Assembly (NCBI RefSeq): GCF_009377175.1
Contig: NZ_VJZD01000007.1
Coordinates: 1 to 64,000 of the forward strand
DNA: 64,000 nt
Direction of reading: 5' to 3'
Source of the DNA: Streptomyces adustus
GTDB lineage: Bacteria; Actinomycetota; Actinomycetes; Streptomycetales; Streptomycetaceae
Shown here in pieces: positions 16,537-25,467 of the stretch (the first letter of the stretch is position 1; each line of letters begins with the position of its first letter). The position numbers and the translations under genes are program-made. Under the pieces are notes generated by a model. It was not told where the DNA came from. It saw only the letters and a list, made by a program, of their open reading frames with translations, and searched no databases.

Positions 16537-16933
16537 CGTGCTCCTCCACTCGTGCTCGCCGACCGGTGCCTGAGCCCACCGCCGATCACCAGTCCCTTGA
16601 AAAGGGGGAATCAGAATAACTGATCCTTTCCATGGGAAGCATTGATCGCCGTTGCTGTGATGCCCTCGACGAGTGTATTCGGCAGCGGGTTGTCCGTCTT
16701 TTGTCGACCGCGTTACTTTCACTGGAAACTGTTCATCAATTGCTCCGAAACGCGATGGAAACAGTTTCCCCGCAGGCTGTGGTCGCACTTCAGCGACCAG
16801 CCCGGACAACACCCCGGAACGGCTGGGGAAACCGTGCGCCGACACCGCCACTTCTGAAGCGCCTACCCCTTCATTCCCTCCCCAGAGTCTTTCCGCTCTC
16901 TTCGCATCGCCCTTCGGGGCAAGGAGGTTGTGC
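16537..16933. other. Upstream region of the urt operon
   Basis: 397 bp between the MarR gene and urtA, AT-richer in the middle than its surroundings. It contains three phased GAAAC half-sites and an inverted repeat (listed separately) and must hold the divergent promoters. No coding sequence seen. Confidence 0.6.
16724..16769 (+). promoter_or_regulatory. Phased GAAAC half-sites, GlnR-like operator candidate
   Basis: GAAAC occurs at 16725, 16747 and 16758, i.e. spaced 22 and 11 bp, the helical phasing known for GlnR boxes (GTnAC/GaAAC half-sites every 11 bp). A GTTAC lies at 16712, 2 bp off phase. The last site forms the perfect 13-bp palindrome GGAAACAGTTTCC (16757-16769), and GGAAACTGTT (16724-16733) is inverted as AACAGTTTCC (16760-16769). 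GlnR control of urea uptake is established in streptomycetes; assignment here is inference. Confidence 0.5.
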
Positions 16934-18187
16934 ATGTCCGGGTTCAGCATCAGCAGGCGCGGTCTCCTGGCCGGTATCTCGGCCGCCGGCGCATCAGCAG
17001 CCCTCAGCGCGTGCGGCGCCAAAACAGGCGACACCACGTCCACCGGCTCCGGCGCCCAGGCCGACACGTCCGGCGACACCGTCAAGGTCGGCCTGCTGAA
17101 CTCGCTCTCGGGCACCATGGCGATCAGTGAAGTCACCGTCCACAACGCGTTGTTGCTCGCGGTGAAGGAGATCAACGCCGCCGGTGGCGTGCTGGGCAAG
17201 AAGCTCGAGGCCGTCAGCCAGGACGGCGCCTCCGACTGGCCCACCTTCGCCGAGAAGGCGGAGACCCTCATCAAGGACGACAAGGTCGTGGCCACCTTCG
17301 GCTGCTGGACCTCGGCCAGCCGAAAGGCCGTCAAGCCGGTCTTCGAGCGGTACAAGTCGCTGCTGTTCTACCCGGTGCAGTACGAAGGCCTGGAGCAGTC
17401 GCCGTACATCTTCTACATCGGTGCCACCACCAACCAGCAGATCGTGCCCGCGCTGGACTACCTCAAGAAGCGGGGCCTGACCAAGCTCTACCTGGTCGGC
17501 AGCGACTACGTATTCCCGCGCACCGCCAACAAAATCATCAAGGCGTACGCGAAGGCCAACGGCATGGAGGTCGTCGGCGAGGACTACGCGCCCCTCGGTT
17601 CCACGGAGTTCGGCACCATCGTCAACAAGGTCAAGGGTGCAGGCGCGGACGCCGTGTTCAACACCCTCAACGGTGACTCCAACGTGGCCTTCTTCAAGGA
17701 GTACAAGTCCGCGGGCCTGACCGCGAAGGGCCTGCCGGTGCTGTCGGTCTCCATCGCCGAGGAGGAGGTCAAGAGCATCGGCACCCAGTACCTGGACGGC
17801 CAGCTCACGGCCTGGAACTACTACGAGACCACGCCGGGCGCGGCCAACACGAAGTTCGTGGCCGCGTATCAGGCGGCGTACGGCAAGGACAAGCCGACCT
17901 CCGACCCGATGGAGGCCGCCTACATCTCCGTCCACCTGTGGAAGGCGATGGTCGAGAAGGCCGGGTCCTTCGACGTGGCGAAGGTGAAGGCGGCCTCCGA
18001 CGGCATCGAACTCGACGCTCCCGAGGGCAAAGTGACCGTGGACGGCGCCACCCAGCACGTCTACAAGACCGCCCGGATCGGCAAGGTCGGCTCCGACGGC
18101 CTGATCACCGAGGTGTGGAACTCCGGCAAGCCGGTCAAGCCGGACCCGTACCTCAGGGGCTACTCCTGGGCCTCCGGACTCTCCTGA
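16934..18187 (+). CDS. urtA: Urea ABC transporter substrate-binding lipoprotein UrtA
   Basis: Periplasmic-type binding protein of the urea ABC importer, 417 residues. The N-terminus has a twin arginine (ISRRGLLAG, residues 6-14) and a lipobox LSAC with the acylated cysteine at residue 27, so it is a membrane-tethered lipoprotein, perhaps Tat exported. The body shows UrtA hallmarks: [44 protein letters not shown] and [23 protein letters not shown] precedes the ATG. It is the first gene of a five-gene operon; a strong hairpin separates it from urtB, which fits higher expression of the binding protein. Confidence 0.96.
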   Translation: MSGFSISRRGLLAGISAAGASAALSACGAKTGDTTSTGSGAQADTSGDTVKVGLLNSLSGTMAISEVTVHNALLLAVKEINAAGGVLGKKLEAVSQDGASDWPTFAEKAETLIKDDKVVATFGCWTSASRKAVKPVFERYKSLLFYPVQYEGLEQSPYIFYIGATTNQQIVPALDYLKKRGLTKLYLVGSDYVFPRTANKIIKAYAKANGMEVVGEDYAPLGSTEFGTIVNKVKGAGADAVFNTLNGDSNVAFFKEYKSAGLTAKGLPVLSVSIAEEEVKSIGTQYLDGQLTAWNYYETTPGAANTKFVAAYQAAYGKDKPTSDPMEAAYISVHLWKAMVEKAGSFDVAKVKAASDGIELDAPEGKVTVDGATQHVYKTARIGKVGSDGLITEVWNSGKPVKPDPYLRGYSWASGLS

Positions 18188-18208
18188 GCCACGCCCCGCC
18201 CGGCACCA

Positions 18209-18236
18209 GGTCCGGCCCTCTCCGGAGGGCCGGACC
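18209..18236 (+). terminator. Intercistronic hairpin between urtA and urtB
   Basis: Arms GGTCCGGCCCTC (18209-18220) and GAGGGCCGGACC (18225-18236) pair perfectly over 12 bp around a TCCG loop (UNCG class, unusually stable). It lacks a T-run. Likely a partial terminator or an RNA-stabilising hairpin that raises urtA over the downstream membrane genes. Confidence 0.75.
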
Positions 18237-18292
18237 ATGCCCAAGGCACACGCGTACAGCCGCACTTCTGTCCCCGACCCGGAGCCGCCCCC

Positions 18293-19180
18293 ATGACGGT
18301 CATCCTCAACCAGTCCCTCACCGGCATCAGCATCGGTGCCGTCCTGCTGCTCATCGCCCTCGGTCTGACCCTGACCTTCGGCCAGATGGGTGTGATCAAC
18401 ATGGCGCACGGCGAGTTCATCATGGCCGGCGCCTACACCACGTACGTGCTGCAGAAGTCCATCAGCAGCGCGGGCGTCTCGCTGCTCGTCGCCCTGCCGG
18501 TCGCCTTCCTGGTCGCCGGAGCCATGGGCGCCCTGCTGGAATGGCTGCTCATCCGCCGCCTCTACACACGCCCCCTGGACACGCTGCTCGTGACCTGGGG
18601 CGTCTCGCTGATGCTCCAGCAGCTCGCCCGTGACATCTTCGGCGCCCCCAACGTGCAGACCGCCGCGCCCGACATCCTCACTGGCAACATCGCGCTGGGC
18701 GGCGGCATCACCTTCGCCAACAACCGCCTGTTCATCCTCGGCCTGGCCCTGCTGAGCGTCCTCGCCCTCACCCTCATCCTGAAACTCACACCGCTGGGCC
18801 GCCGTATCCGGGCCGTCGTCCAGAACCGCGACCTGGCCGAGGTCTCCGGGATCGCCACCGGACAGGTCGACCGCATCACCTTCTTCATCGGCTCGGGCCT
18901 CGCGGGCGTCGCCGGCGTCGCCCTCACCCTGGTCGGCCCGATCGGCCCGACGACGGGCACCAACTACATCGTCGACGCCTTCCTGGTCGTCGTCGTGGGC
19001 GGCATCGGACAGCTCAAGGGCAGCGTCATCACCGCCTTCGCGCTGGGCATCCTGCAATCGGTCCTCGAATACTCGACCACGGTCAGCGTCGCCAAGGTCA
19101 TCGTGCTCGTGGCGATCGTCGCCTTCCTGCAGTGGCGACCCCAGGGCCTGTACACACTGCGCACCCGGAGCCTGGCATGA
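18293..19180 (+). CDS. urtB: Urea ABC transporter permease UrtB
   Basis: Inner-membrane permease, 295 residues, of the LivH type. About eight hydrophobic segments are visible, beginning LTGISIGAVLLLIALGLTLTF, followed by the conserved GQMGVINMAHGEFIM motif (about residues 32-46) and a cytoplasmic EAA-like loop around RNRDLAEVSGIATGQVDR (about 180-196). It pairs with UrtC to form the channel. The end overlaps urtC by 4 bp (ATGA), giving translational coupling. Confidence 0.95.
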   Translation: MTVILNQSLTGISIGAVLLLIALGLTLTFGQMGVINMAHGEFIMAGAYTTYVLQKSISSAGVSLLVALPVAFLVAGAMGALLEWLLIRRLYTRPLDTLLVTWGVSLMLQQLARDIFGAPNVQTAAPDILTGNIALGGGITFANNRLFILGLALLSVLALTLILKLTPLGRRIRAVVQNRDLAEVSGIATGQVDRITFFIGSGLAGVAGVALTLVGPIGPTTGTNYIVDAFLVVVVGGIGQLKGSVITAFALGILQSVLEYSTTVSVAKVIVLVAIVAFLQWRPQGLYTLRTRSLA

Positions 19181-20301
19181 CGACAACGACCACCCCCGCC
19201 TCCGCCGCGGTGACGCCGCCGTCCCCGTCCGTGCCGGAGCGGCTCCGCGTCCCCGCCGGGTTCGTTCTCGGCGCCGTCCTCCTCCTCGGCGTCGCACCGG
19301 TCCTTCTCTCCGACTTCCGCCTCAACCTCCTCGCCAAGTACCTGTGTTACGCGATCGTCGCGGTCGGCGTCAGCCTCGCCTGGGGCCGCGGCGGGCTCAT
19401 GGTGCTCGGCCAGGGCGTCTTCTTCGGGCTCGGCGGCTACGCCATGGCCATGCACCTCAAGCTCACCGACGCGGCCGCCACCGGTGAGACCCTGCCCGAC
19501 TTCATGCAGCTGTACGGCACCGGCGACACCTTGCCCTGGTGGTGGAAGCCGTTCGCCGATCCGGCCTTCGCGCTCGCCATGACGGTGCTGCTGCCGATGG
19601 CGGTCGCCGCGCTGCTCGGCTTCTTCGTCTTCCGCCGCCGGGTGAAGGGCGCCTACTTCGCCATCCTCAGCCAGGCGCTGGCCGCCGCCCTGTCCATCTG
19701 GCTGATCGGCCAGCAGGCCACCACCGGCGGCACCAACGGCCTCACCGACATCCAGGGCTTCTTCGGCTACTCCCTCGACGACCCCGTCAACCAGCGGATG
19801 GTGTACTTCGTTATCGCCGCCGTCCTGCTGCTCCTGATGATCGGCGCCCGACAGCTGTTCGTCAGCCGGTTCGGTGAACTCCTCGTCGCTGCTCGGGACT
19901 CCGAGGAGCGGGTGCGCTTCCTCGGCTACGACCCGGCCAACGTCAAGCTCGTCGCGTACGTCCTCGCGGCCGGCGCGGCGGGCCTGGCGGGCGCCCTTTT
20001 CGTCCCCGCGGTCGGCATCATCTCCCCGGCGCTGATCGGGATCGTGCCCTCCATCGGCTTCGTCATCGGCGCGGCGGTCGGCGGCCGGGCCTCGCTGGTG
20101 GGCGCGGTGCTCGGCGCGATCGCGGTGGCCTGGACGCAGAGCACGCTGTCCGACGCCTTCCCCGCCGCGTGGACGTATCTCCAGGGCCTGCTGTTCGTGC
20201 TCGCGGTCGGCTTCCTGCCCGGCGGTCTGGCCTCCCTGGGCGTCGTCCTGCGCAGGCGCCGTACCGCTGGCGCAACTCGTACGACGGGAGAGACGGCATG
20301 A
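19177..20301 (+). CDS. urtC: Urea ABC transporter permease UrtC
   Basis: Second membrane subunit, 374 residues, LivM type. After a 30-residue Thr/Pro/Ala-rich N-terminus come about nine hydrophobic segments; GRGGLMVLGQGVFFGLGGYAMAM (about residues 69-91) and the EAA-like loop AARDSEERVRFLGYDPANVKL (about 242-262) are typical. QATTGGTNGLTDIQGFFGY is a UrtC-specific looking block. It overlaps urtB and urtD by 4 bp each. Confidence 0.95.
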   Translation: MTTTTTPASAAVTPPSPSVPERLRVPAGFVLGAVLLLGVAPVLLSDFRLNLLAKYLCYAIVAVGVSLAWGRGGLMVLGQGVFFGLGGYAMAMHLKLTDAAATGETLPDFMQLYGTGDTLPWWWKPFADPAFALAMTVLLPMAVAALLGFFVFRRRVKGAYFAILSQALAAALSIWLIGQQATTGGTNGLTDIQGFFGYSLDDPVNQRMVYFVIAAVLLLLMIGARQLFVSRFGELLVAARDSEERVRFLGYDPANVKLVAYVLAAGAAGLAGALFVPAVGIISPALIGIVPSIGFVIGAAVGGRASLVGAVLGAIAVAWTQSTLSDAFPAAWTYLQGLLFVLAVGFLPGGLASLGVVLRRRRTAGATRTTGETA

Positions 20302-21080
20302 GCGGCGAAGGACTGACCGTGCGCGACCTGCGGGTGACCTTCGACGGCTTCACCGCCGTCGACGGCGTCGACCTCGACATCCACCCCGGCGACCTGCGCT
20401 TCCTCATCGGCCCCAACGGCGCGGGCAAGACCACCCTCGTCGACGCCGTCACCGGCCTGGTGAAGGCTGCGGGCTCGGTGCGCTTCGGCGACCAGGACCT
20501 GCTGGGCAGGCCGGTCCACAAGATCGCCCGCATGGGGATCGGGCGTACCTTCCAGACGGCCACGGTCTTCGAGGAACTGACCGTCCTGCAGAACCTCGAC
20601 ATCGCGGCGGGCGCCGGGCGGGGCCCGTGGACGATGCTCCGGCGGCGAAAAGACATCCCCGAGCCGGTCGCGAAGGCACTGGAGACCACCGGGCTGACCC
20701 ACCTGCGCGACCGTCCCGCCGGCGTCCTCGCCCACGGGCAGAAGCAGTGGCTGGAGATCGGCATGCTGCTCGTCCAGGACGTGCGGCTGCTGCTGCTCGA
20801 CGAACCGGTCGCCGGCATGAGCCACGACGAGCGCGAGGCCACCGGCGCGCTGCTCCAGCGGATCAGCACGGACCGCACGGTCGTCGTCATCGAGCACGAC
20901 ATGGACTTCATGCGCTCCTTCGCCCGCAGCGTCAGTGTCCTGCACGCCGGCAAGGTCCTCAGCGAGGGCACCGTCGCCGAGGTCCAGGCCGACGCCAAGG
21001 TCCAGGAGGTCTACCTCGGCCGCACCACGCAACCCGAGCCCGCTCCCGCCACTGCCGTGGCCGTCGCCGAGGAGGCGTGA
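20298..21080 (+). CDS. urtD: Urea ABC transporter ATP-binding protein UrtD
   Basis: First ATPase subunit, 260 residues. Walker A GPNGAGKTT (about residues 39-47), Walker B LLLLDEP and D-loop VAGMSHDE, with switch histidine in VVIEHDMDFM. The signature region reads LAHGQKQWLEIG instead of LSGGQ, which is the normal form in UrtD and supports the assignment over a generic branched-chain amino acid ATPase. A C-terminal Pro/Ala tail of about 20 residues is extra. Coupled to urtC by ATGA. Confidence 0.95.
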   Translation: MSGEGLTVRDLRVTFDGFTAVDGVDLDIHPGDLRFLIGPNGAGKTTLVDAVTGLVKAAGSVRFGDQDLLGRPVHKIARMGIGRTFQTATVFEELTVLQNLDIAAGAGRGPWTMLRRRKDIPEPVAKALETTGLTHLRDRPAGVLAHGQKQWLEIGMLLVQDVRLLLLDEPVAGMSHDEREATGALLQRISTDRTVVVIEHDMDFMRSFARSVSVLHAGKVLSEGTVAEVQADAKVQEVYLGRTTQPEPAPATAVAVAEEA

Positions 21081-21085
21081 GTCAG

Positions 21086-21778
21086 ATGCTGGAGATCAGC
21101 TCCGTCCAGGCCGGCTACGACCGCACCACGGTCCTGCACGGCGTCACGGTCACCGTCCCGAAGGACGGTGTCGCCACCGTCCTCGGCCACAACGGCGCCG
21201 GCAAGAGCACGCTGCTGCGCGCCGCCATGGGCCTCATCAAGCCCAGGAGCGGCACCGTCCGGCTCGACGGCGAGGACATCACCCACCTCGCCCCGCACCA
21301 ACGGGTCGCCCGCAAGATGGCGTACGTCCCCCAGGGCCAGCAGTCCTTCCCCCACCTCACCACCGCCGAGAACCTTCGACTCGTCGCAGACGGCCGCCCC
21401 GACGGCGGAGCGGCGACCGCCGAGACACTCGACCTCTTCCCGGCCTTGCGCGAGCTCTCCGGCCGCCGCGCCGGGCTGCTCTCCGGCGGCCAGCGCCAGC
21501 AACTCGCCATCGCCCGCGCGCTGATCACCCGCCCCAGGCTCCTGCTGCTCGACGAGCCGACGGAGGGAATCCAGCCGTCGGTCGTCGCCGAGATCGAGGA
21601 GACGATCCTCGCCCTGACCCGGCGCGGCGGCCTCTCCGTCCTCCTCGTCGAACAGCACGTCGGATTCGCCATGCGCGCCGCCCAGCAGTACTACGTGATG
21701 GAGGCCGGGCGGGTGACGTCCTCGGGCGAGGGCGGAACAGCAGCGGAACAGGCCGTACGAGCGGTGCTCAGCGTGTGA
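21086..21778 (+). CDS. urtE: Urea ABC transporter ATP-binding protein UrtE
   Basis: Second ATPase subunit, 230 residues: Walker A GHNGAGKST (about residues 34-42), VPQGQQSFPHLT Q-loop segment, signature LSGGQRQQLAIARAL, Walker B LLLLDEPTEGIQPSVV and switch histidine in VEQHVGFAM. ATG 21086 has GAGGAGG at good distance; an in-frame GTG at 21077 overlapping the urtD stop is the alternative. It ends the operon; a hairpin group follows at 21857-21900. No urease genes are present in the window. Confidence 0.95.
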   Translation: MLEISSVQAGYDRTTVLHGVTVTVPKDGVATVLGHNGAGKSTLLRAAMGLIKPRSGTVRLDGEDITHLAPHQRVARKMAYVPQGQQSFPHLTTAENLRLVADGRPDGGAATAETLDLFPALRELSGRRAGLLSGGQRQQLAIARALITRPRLLLLDEPTEGIQPSVVAEIEETILALTRRGGLSVLLVEQHVGFAMRAAQQYYVMEAGRVTSSGEGGTAAEQAVRAVLSV

Positions 21779-22160
21779 GATCCGGCTGTCGACGCATGCC
21801 CTCGACCGAGTGACGCGGAGGCCGGAAGAGGGTGCGTTCGGCTGCGCGGTGCGTAAGGCCGGCTTTTCGGCCGGTACGGCGTACGGAGCGCCGTACCGGC
21901 GCCGGGGGGTGCCCCTATGTCTTTGGCGCCGGCGGAGGGGTGCGCTGGGTGACCGTGGGTCTGCGGTGCATCAAGGATGGGTTCTGCGAGGTCCATGGCG
22001 ACTGGTAGCTCGACTACGGACCGATGGATCACCTCCTGACCATGGTCTGGGTCTGCGGAGAGACGGTCCGGACTGGCTGCGTTGAGAAAAGGTTCCGTCG
22101 ACGGTCGGCGACGCATTTGATCACGAGCCCTCATTGTCGCAGCGCTGTTATATTAGTGCT
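21779..22160. other. Intergenic region after urtE
   Basis: 382 bp. It holds the terminator-like hairpins at 21857-21900 and, at its end, the promoter and operator of the MarR gene. Around 21949-22085 one frame looks weakly coding but carries an in-frame TAG (22006) and cannot be named. Confidence 0.5.
21857..21900 (+). terminator. Terminator hairpins downstream of urtE
   Basis: A small hairpin GGCCG/CGGCC (21857-21861, 21868-21872) directly precedes and partly overlaps a strong 12-bp perfect stem, GCCGGTACGGCG (21870-21881) with CGCCGTACCGGC (21889-21900), loop of 7. No T-run, as usual in this GC range. Confidence 0.7.
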
Positions 22161-22161
22161 G
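22140..22161 (+). promoter_or_regulatory. MarR promoter with overlapping inverted repeat; probable leaderless start
   Basis: CAGCGCT (22140-22146) and AGTGCTG (22155-22161) form an inverted repeat with one mismatch around TATATT (22149-22154), which fits a -10 element. The GTG start is at 22161, about where transcription from this -10 would begin, and there is no ribosome binding site, so a leaderless mRNA repressed by its own MarR product is likely. Confidence 0.5.
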
Positions 22162-22649
22162 TGACATCTTCAGATCCCACGGAGCTGCCCGACCCCTGGC
22201 ACTCCCTGCACGAGCTGCTGGCAGCCATGGACGCCGAAATCGAGCAGGTCTACGTCGAGCGGGGCATCGAGGGGGTGCGGCCTCGATTCGCCTATCCGCT
22301 GATCCGGCTCGCCCACACCGGGCCACTGACCATTCGTGAGCTTGCGAAGTCCCTGGACCGCTCGCATTCCGCGATCAGCCAGACCGTGGCCGCCATGCGC
22401 AAGGAGGATCTCGTCACCTCCGAGCCGGGGCCTGACGCCCGCACCCGGCGAATCGACCTGACCGAGCGTGGCCGATCGCTGGTGCCGTTCCTGGAGGCGG
22501 AGTGGCGCGCTACCCACGCGACGGTCGCCGAGCTGGACAGCGAACTCCCGTACGCGATGACCGCCCTTGTGGAGGAGGTGCGGCGCGCACTGCAACACCG
22601 GTCGATGCGGCAGCGGATCCTCCACCACCTTGTCGAGCCACCGCGATGA
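22161..22649 (+). CDS. MarR-family transcriptional regulator
   Basis: A 162-residue winged-helix regulator: recognition helix region ELAKSLDRSHSAISQTVAAMRKEDLV (about residues 62-87) and wing GPDARTRRIDLTERGRSLV (about 92-110). It overlaps the following MFS gene by 4 bp (ATGA), so the pair forms an operon in which the regulator probably controls the exporter and itself. The GTG 22161 start is chosen because an inverted repeat and -10-like TATATT sit directly upstream; no ribosome site precedes it. Confidence 0.9.
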   Translation: MTSSDPTELPDPWHSLHELLAAMDAEIEQVYVERGIEGVRPRFAYPLIRLAHTGPLTIRELAKSLDRSHSAISQTVAAMRKEDLVTSEPGPDARTRRIDLTERGRSLVPFLEAEWRATHATVAELDSELPYAMTALVEEVRRALQHRSMRQRILHHLVEPPR

Positions 22650-23935
22650 GGGGGCGTGTCCGTGTCCGGTTCCTCGACGTCCGCCCGCTGCGTAGCAGTC
22701 GGTCGTTTCGTCACCTGTGGCTCGGTACCTCCGCCTCTCAACTCGGCGGACAGATAGCCAATGTGGCGGTGCTGGCCCAGGTCTGGGACCTGACCGGCAG
22801 CCCGGTGGGCACAGGTGCCATCGGGCTCGCCACCGGCCTGCCGATGGTGCTGTTCGGGCTGCTCGGCGGCACGTTGGCCGACACCTTCGATCGCCGCGCG
22901 GTGGTGCGGGCCACCACCGCGGGCCAACTGCTGGCCGCCGCAGGGCTGGGTGCCCAGGCCCTGGCGGGCAACCGAAACGTGCTGCTGCTCGCCCTGGTCG
23001 CCATGGGCACGAGCTGCGGCGCTCTCGGCGCTCCTGCCCGGCGTACCTTCCCCGTCCGGCTGTTGCCGGGCGAGCAGGTCGCGGCCGGTCTCGCGCTGAC
23101 CAACGTCTCCTTCCAGGCGGCGATGCTGGCCGGTCCCGCGATGGCCGGGCTGATCATCGCTCGCTGGGACGTCCCTGCCGCATACGCGACCCAGGCCGTG
23201 GCCGTGGCAGTCTCGATGCTCACAGTGATCCGCCTGCCATCCATGCGGCCCGAAGGCGCCGACGCGGTCGGCGGCAGGCACCGGCCAGAGCGCGGCGGTT
23301 GGCGGATCGTCCTGCGACGCCCGACGCTGTGGGGCTCTATGGCCACCGACCTGTCCGCAACGCTGCTCGCCATGCCCGTCGCGCTCTTCCCGCTGGTCAA
23401 CGAGATCCGCTTCGGAGGAAACCCGCAGACCCTTGGCCTGTTCCTCTCGGCCGTCGCGGTCGGGGGGATCACGGCCGGCATGCTCTCCGGCACGGTGACG
23501 CGCTGGCGCCGTGGCGGCCTGGTTCAGCTGTCCGCAGCCGGGATCTGGGGCCTGGCGCTGGCCTGTTTCGGTCTGGCGGGGCCGTTGTGGCTGGCGCTCG
23601 GCTGCCTGGCCGTGGCGGGCGCTGCCGACACCGTGTCTGTCGTCACCCGCAGCGCTCTGGTCCAATTGGAGACCCCGGACGCGTATCGGGGGCGGGTTTC
23701 CTCGGTGGAACACGTCATCGGTGTCGCGGGTCTCGAGCTCGGCAACTTTCGTGGCGGCCTCTTGGCGTCGGCCACCTCCGCCTCCTTCTCCCTGGTCTTC
23801 GGCGGACTGTCCGCCATCCTGGTGATCGCTGCCGTGTCCGTGACCAACGCGCCCCTTCGCGCCTACCGCACGCCGCCTGGTGCCGCGAAGCCGACTGCCC
23901 CCGAAGTCGCCGACGCGGCGGTGACCGCGGGTTGA
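22646..23935 (+). CDS. MFS transporter (drug efflux type)
   Basis: A 429-residue major facilitator with about twelve hydrophobic segments, of the MFS_3/enterobactin-exporter-like group. The loop after helix 2 reads GGTLADTFDRRAVV (about residues 77-90), the family's G-x-L-A-D-x-x-x-R-R motif A, and a second copy of the half-motif is VTRWRRGGLVQL after helix 8. It probably exports a drug or metabolite sensed by the MarR protein encoded just upstream, with which it is translationally coupled. Confidence 0.92.
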   Translation: MRGRVRVRFLDVRPLRSSRSFRHLWLGTSASQLGGQIANVAVLAQVWDLTGSPVGTGAIGLATGLPMVLFGLLGGTLADTFDRRAVVRATTAGQLLAAAGLGAQALAGNRNVLLLALVAMGTSCGALGAPARRTFPVRLLPGEQVAAGLALTNVSFQAAMLAGPAMAGLIIARWDVPAAYATQAVAVAVSMLTVIRLPSMRPEGADAVGGRHRPERGGWRIVLRRPTLWGSMATDLSATLLAMPVALFPLVNEIRFGGNPQTLGLFLSAVAVGGITAGMLSGTVTRWRRGGLVQLSAAGIWGLALACFGLAGPLWLALGCLAVAGAADTVSVVTRSALVQLETPDAYRGRVSSVEHVIGVAGLELGNFRGGLLASATSASFSLVFGGLSAILVIAAVSVTNAPLRAYRTPPGAAKPTAPEVADAAVTAG

Positions 23936-24334
23936 TGGCTGTCCCCGAAGAGCTGTTCGCCGCAATCCCCAAGAACGGGGTGGCTGTGACCGGACTCAAG
24001 GAGGCGTTGCTCGCCGACCACGCTCCCGCACAGGCGGAAGTCATGGGCCGACTCATGGACGCGTTCATGGAAAAGGGCTGGGGGCGGGTTCTACGCGGAC
24101 CGCAACGGCCGCAAGACGGGTCTGACGCCCATGGTGGGACTGACGGCGGAGTGTGTCGACGCCGGTCGGCACCTGCCCCGCGCGGCGCCGTGCGTAGTGG
24201 TGGTCGACTCCCTCGCCCGAGGACATGGCCGCTCTTCCGCACGGCGGGAATGCGAGCGCCGGTATGCAGCGTTTGCAAGCAGAGCAACCGCAGAGAACCC
24301 CGCAGCTTCCCTGCAGCAGGCACGCACTCCGTAA
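23935..24334 (+). pseudogene. Small unknown gene with a frameshift in a G5 run
   Basis: Two adjoining frames read as one gene. From ATG 23935 (overlapping the MFS stop as TGATG) comes MAVPEELFAAIPKNGVAV and so on to FMEKGW; coding quality then moves to another frame: GGFYADRNGRKTGLTPM followed by VGLTAECVDAGRHLPRAAP. Removing one G from the run of five at 24080-24084 joins them as GW-GGFYAD without any break, giving a product of about 132 residues. I do not recognise the family. Either a real +1 mutation, a variable homopolymer, or a base-calling error. Confidence 0.5.
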
Positions 24335-24366
24335 AACACCTGTTCACGCGTTGAGGAGACACCTAC

Positions 24367-25467
24367 GTGAGCACGCTCTTCGAGCCACTGACCCTTCGGT
24401 CGCTGACGATCCCGAACCGGATCTGGATGGCCGCCATGTGCCAGTACAGCGCCGCTCCGGACGGTGATCGGACAGGTGTACCGAACGACTGGCATTTCAC
24501 GCACCTCGCGGCGCGTGCCACCGGGGGTGCCGGGCTGATCATCACCGAGGCCACCGCGGTCAGCCCCGAGGGGCGCATCAGTCCCTACGACCTCGGCATA
24601 TGGAACGACGCCCAGGCCGAGGGCTTCCGACGGATCACCGCGTTCCTGAAGTCCCAGGGCACCGTGCCCGGCATCCAGCTCGCACATGCAGGCCGCAAGG
24701 CCTCCACCGAGCGGACCTGGGTGGACCGCGGCGCCCCGATCGCCCCGAGCGAGGAACACGGCTGGACCCCGGTCGGCCCGAGCGCCGCCCCGTTCGGGCC
24801 GGCGTCCACCACGCCCGAGGAGCTTTCGGACGAGGCGATCAGCCGCATCGTGGAGGACTTCGCCGACGCCGCACGACGAGCCCTGGACGCCGGATTCCAG
24901 GTGGCCGAGATCCACGGCGCGCACGGCTACCTGATCCACCAGTTCCTCTCCCCGCACAGCAACCAGCGCACCGACGCCTACGGCGGCGACTTCGCAGGCC
25001 GCATCCGCTTCGCCCTGGAGGTCGTCGAAGCCGTCCGCGCCGTCTGGCCTGCTGACCTGCCTGTCTTCTTCCGCGTCTCGGCCACCGACTGGCTCCAGGA
25101 GACCGGCGACGCCGACCGCGAAGGATGGACCGCGGACGAGACCGTACGGCTGGCGAAGGAACTTCGCGCCCGCGGTGTCGACCTCCTCGACGTCTCCACC
25201 GGCGGTAACGTGCCCGACGCGAAGATCCCGGTCGGCCCCGACTACCAGGTGCCCTATGCCAGCCGCGTCCGCGCGGAGGCGGACATGCCCGTCGCTGCCG
25301 TAGGCCTGATCACCGAGCCCGACCAGGCCCAGGCGATCCTCGCCTCCGAGAAGGCCGACGCAGTCCTCCTCGGCCGGGTGCTGCTGCGCGACCCGTACTG
25401 GCCCCGGCACGCAGCCACGGCCCTGGGAGGGACGATGCCCACCCCCGTCCAGTACCACCGCGCCTGA
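24367..25467 (+). CDS. NADH:flavin oxidoreductase, Old Yellow Enzyme family
   Basis: A 366-residue FMN-dependent TIM-barrel ene-reductase, YqjM-like by length. Visible: LTIPNRIWMAAMCQYSA (about residues 14-30, with the FMN-contacting cysteine region typical of the thermophilic-like OYE class), QLAHAGRKAS (about 102-111), the IHGAHGYLIHQFLSP catalytic/FMN block (about 182-196), RTDAYGG and RFAL helix, and GLITEPDQAQAIL with GRVLLRDPYWP near the end. It would reduce activated C=C bonds with NAD(P)H; the natural substrate is unknown. GTG start with GAGGAG upstream. A strong terminator follows at 25547-25578. Confidence 0.94.
   Translation: MSTLFEPLTLRSLTIPNRIWMAAMCQYSAAPDGDRTGVPNDWHFTHLAARATGGAGLIITEATAVSPEGRISPYDLGIWNDAQAEGFRRITAFLKSQGTVPGIQLAHAGRKASTERTWVDRGAPIAPSEEHGWTPVGPSAAPFGPASTTPEELSDEAISRIVEDFADAARRALDAGFQVAEIHGAHGYLIHQFLSPHSNQRTDAYGGDFAGRIRFALEVVEAVRAVWPADLPVFFRVSATDWLQETGDADREGWTADETVRLAKELRARGVDLLDVSTGGNVPDAKIPVGPDYQVPYASRVRAEADMPVAAVGLITEPDQAQAILASEKADAVLLGRVLLRDPYWPRHAATALGGTMPTPVQYHRA

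Noticed and set aside
21949-22008. Weak coding frame VTVGLRCIKDGFCEVHGDW ending at TAG
   Set aside because: Only 19 codons before an in-frame stop; continuation after it looks plausible but no family could be named, so it may be a relic or chance.
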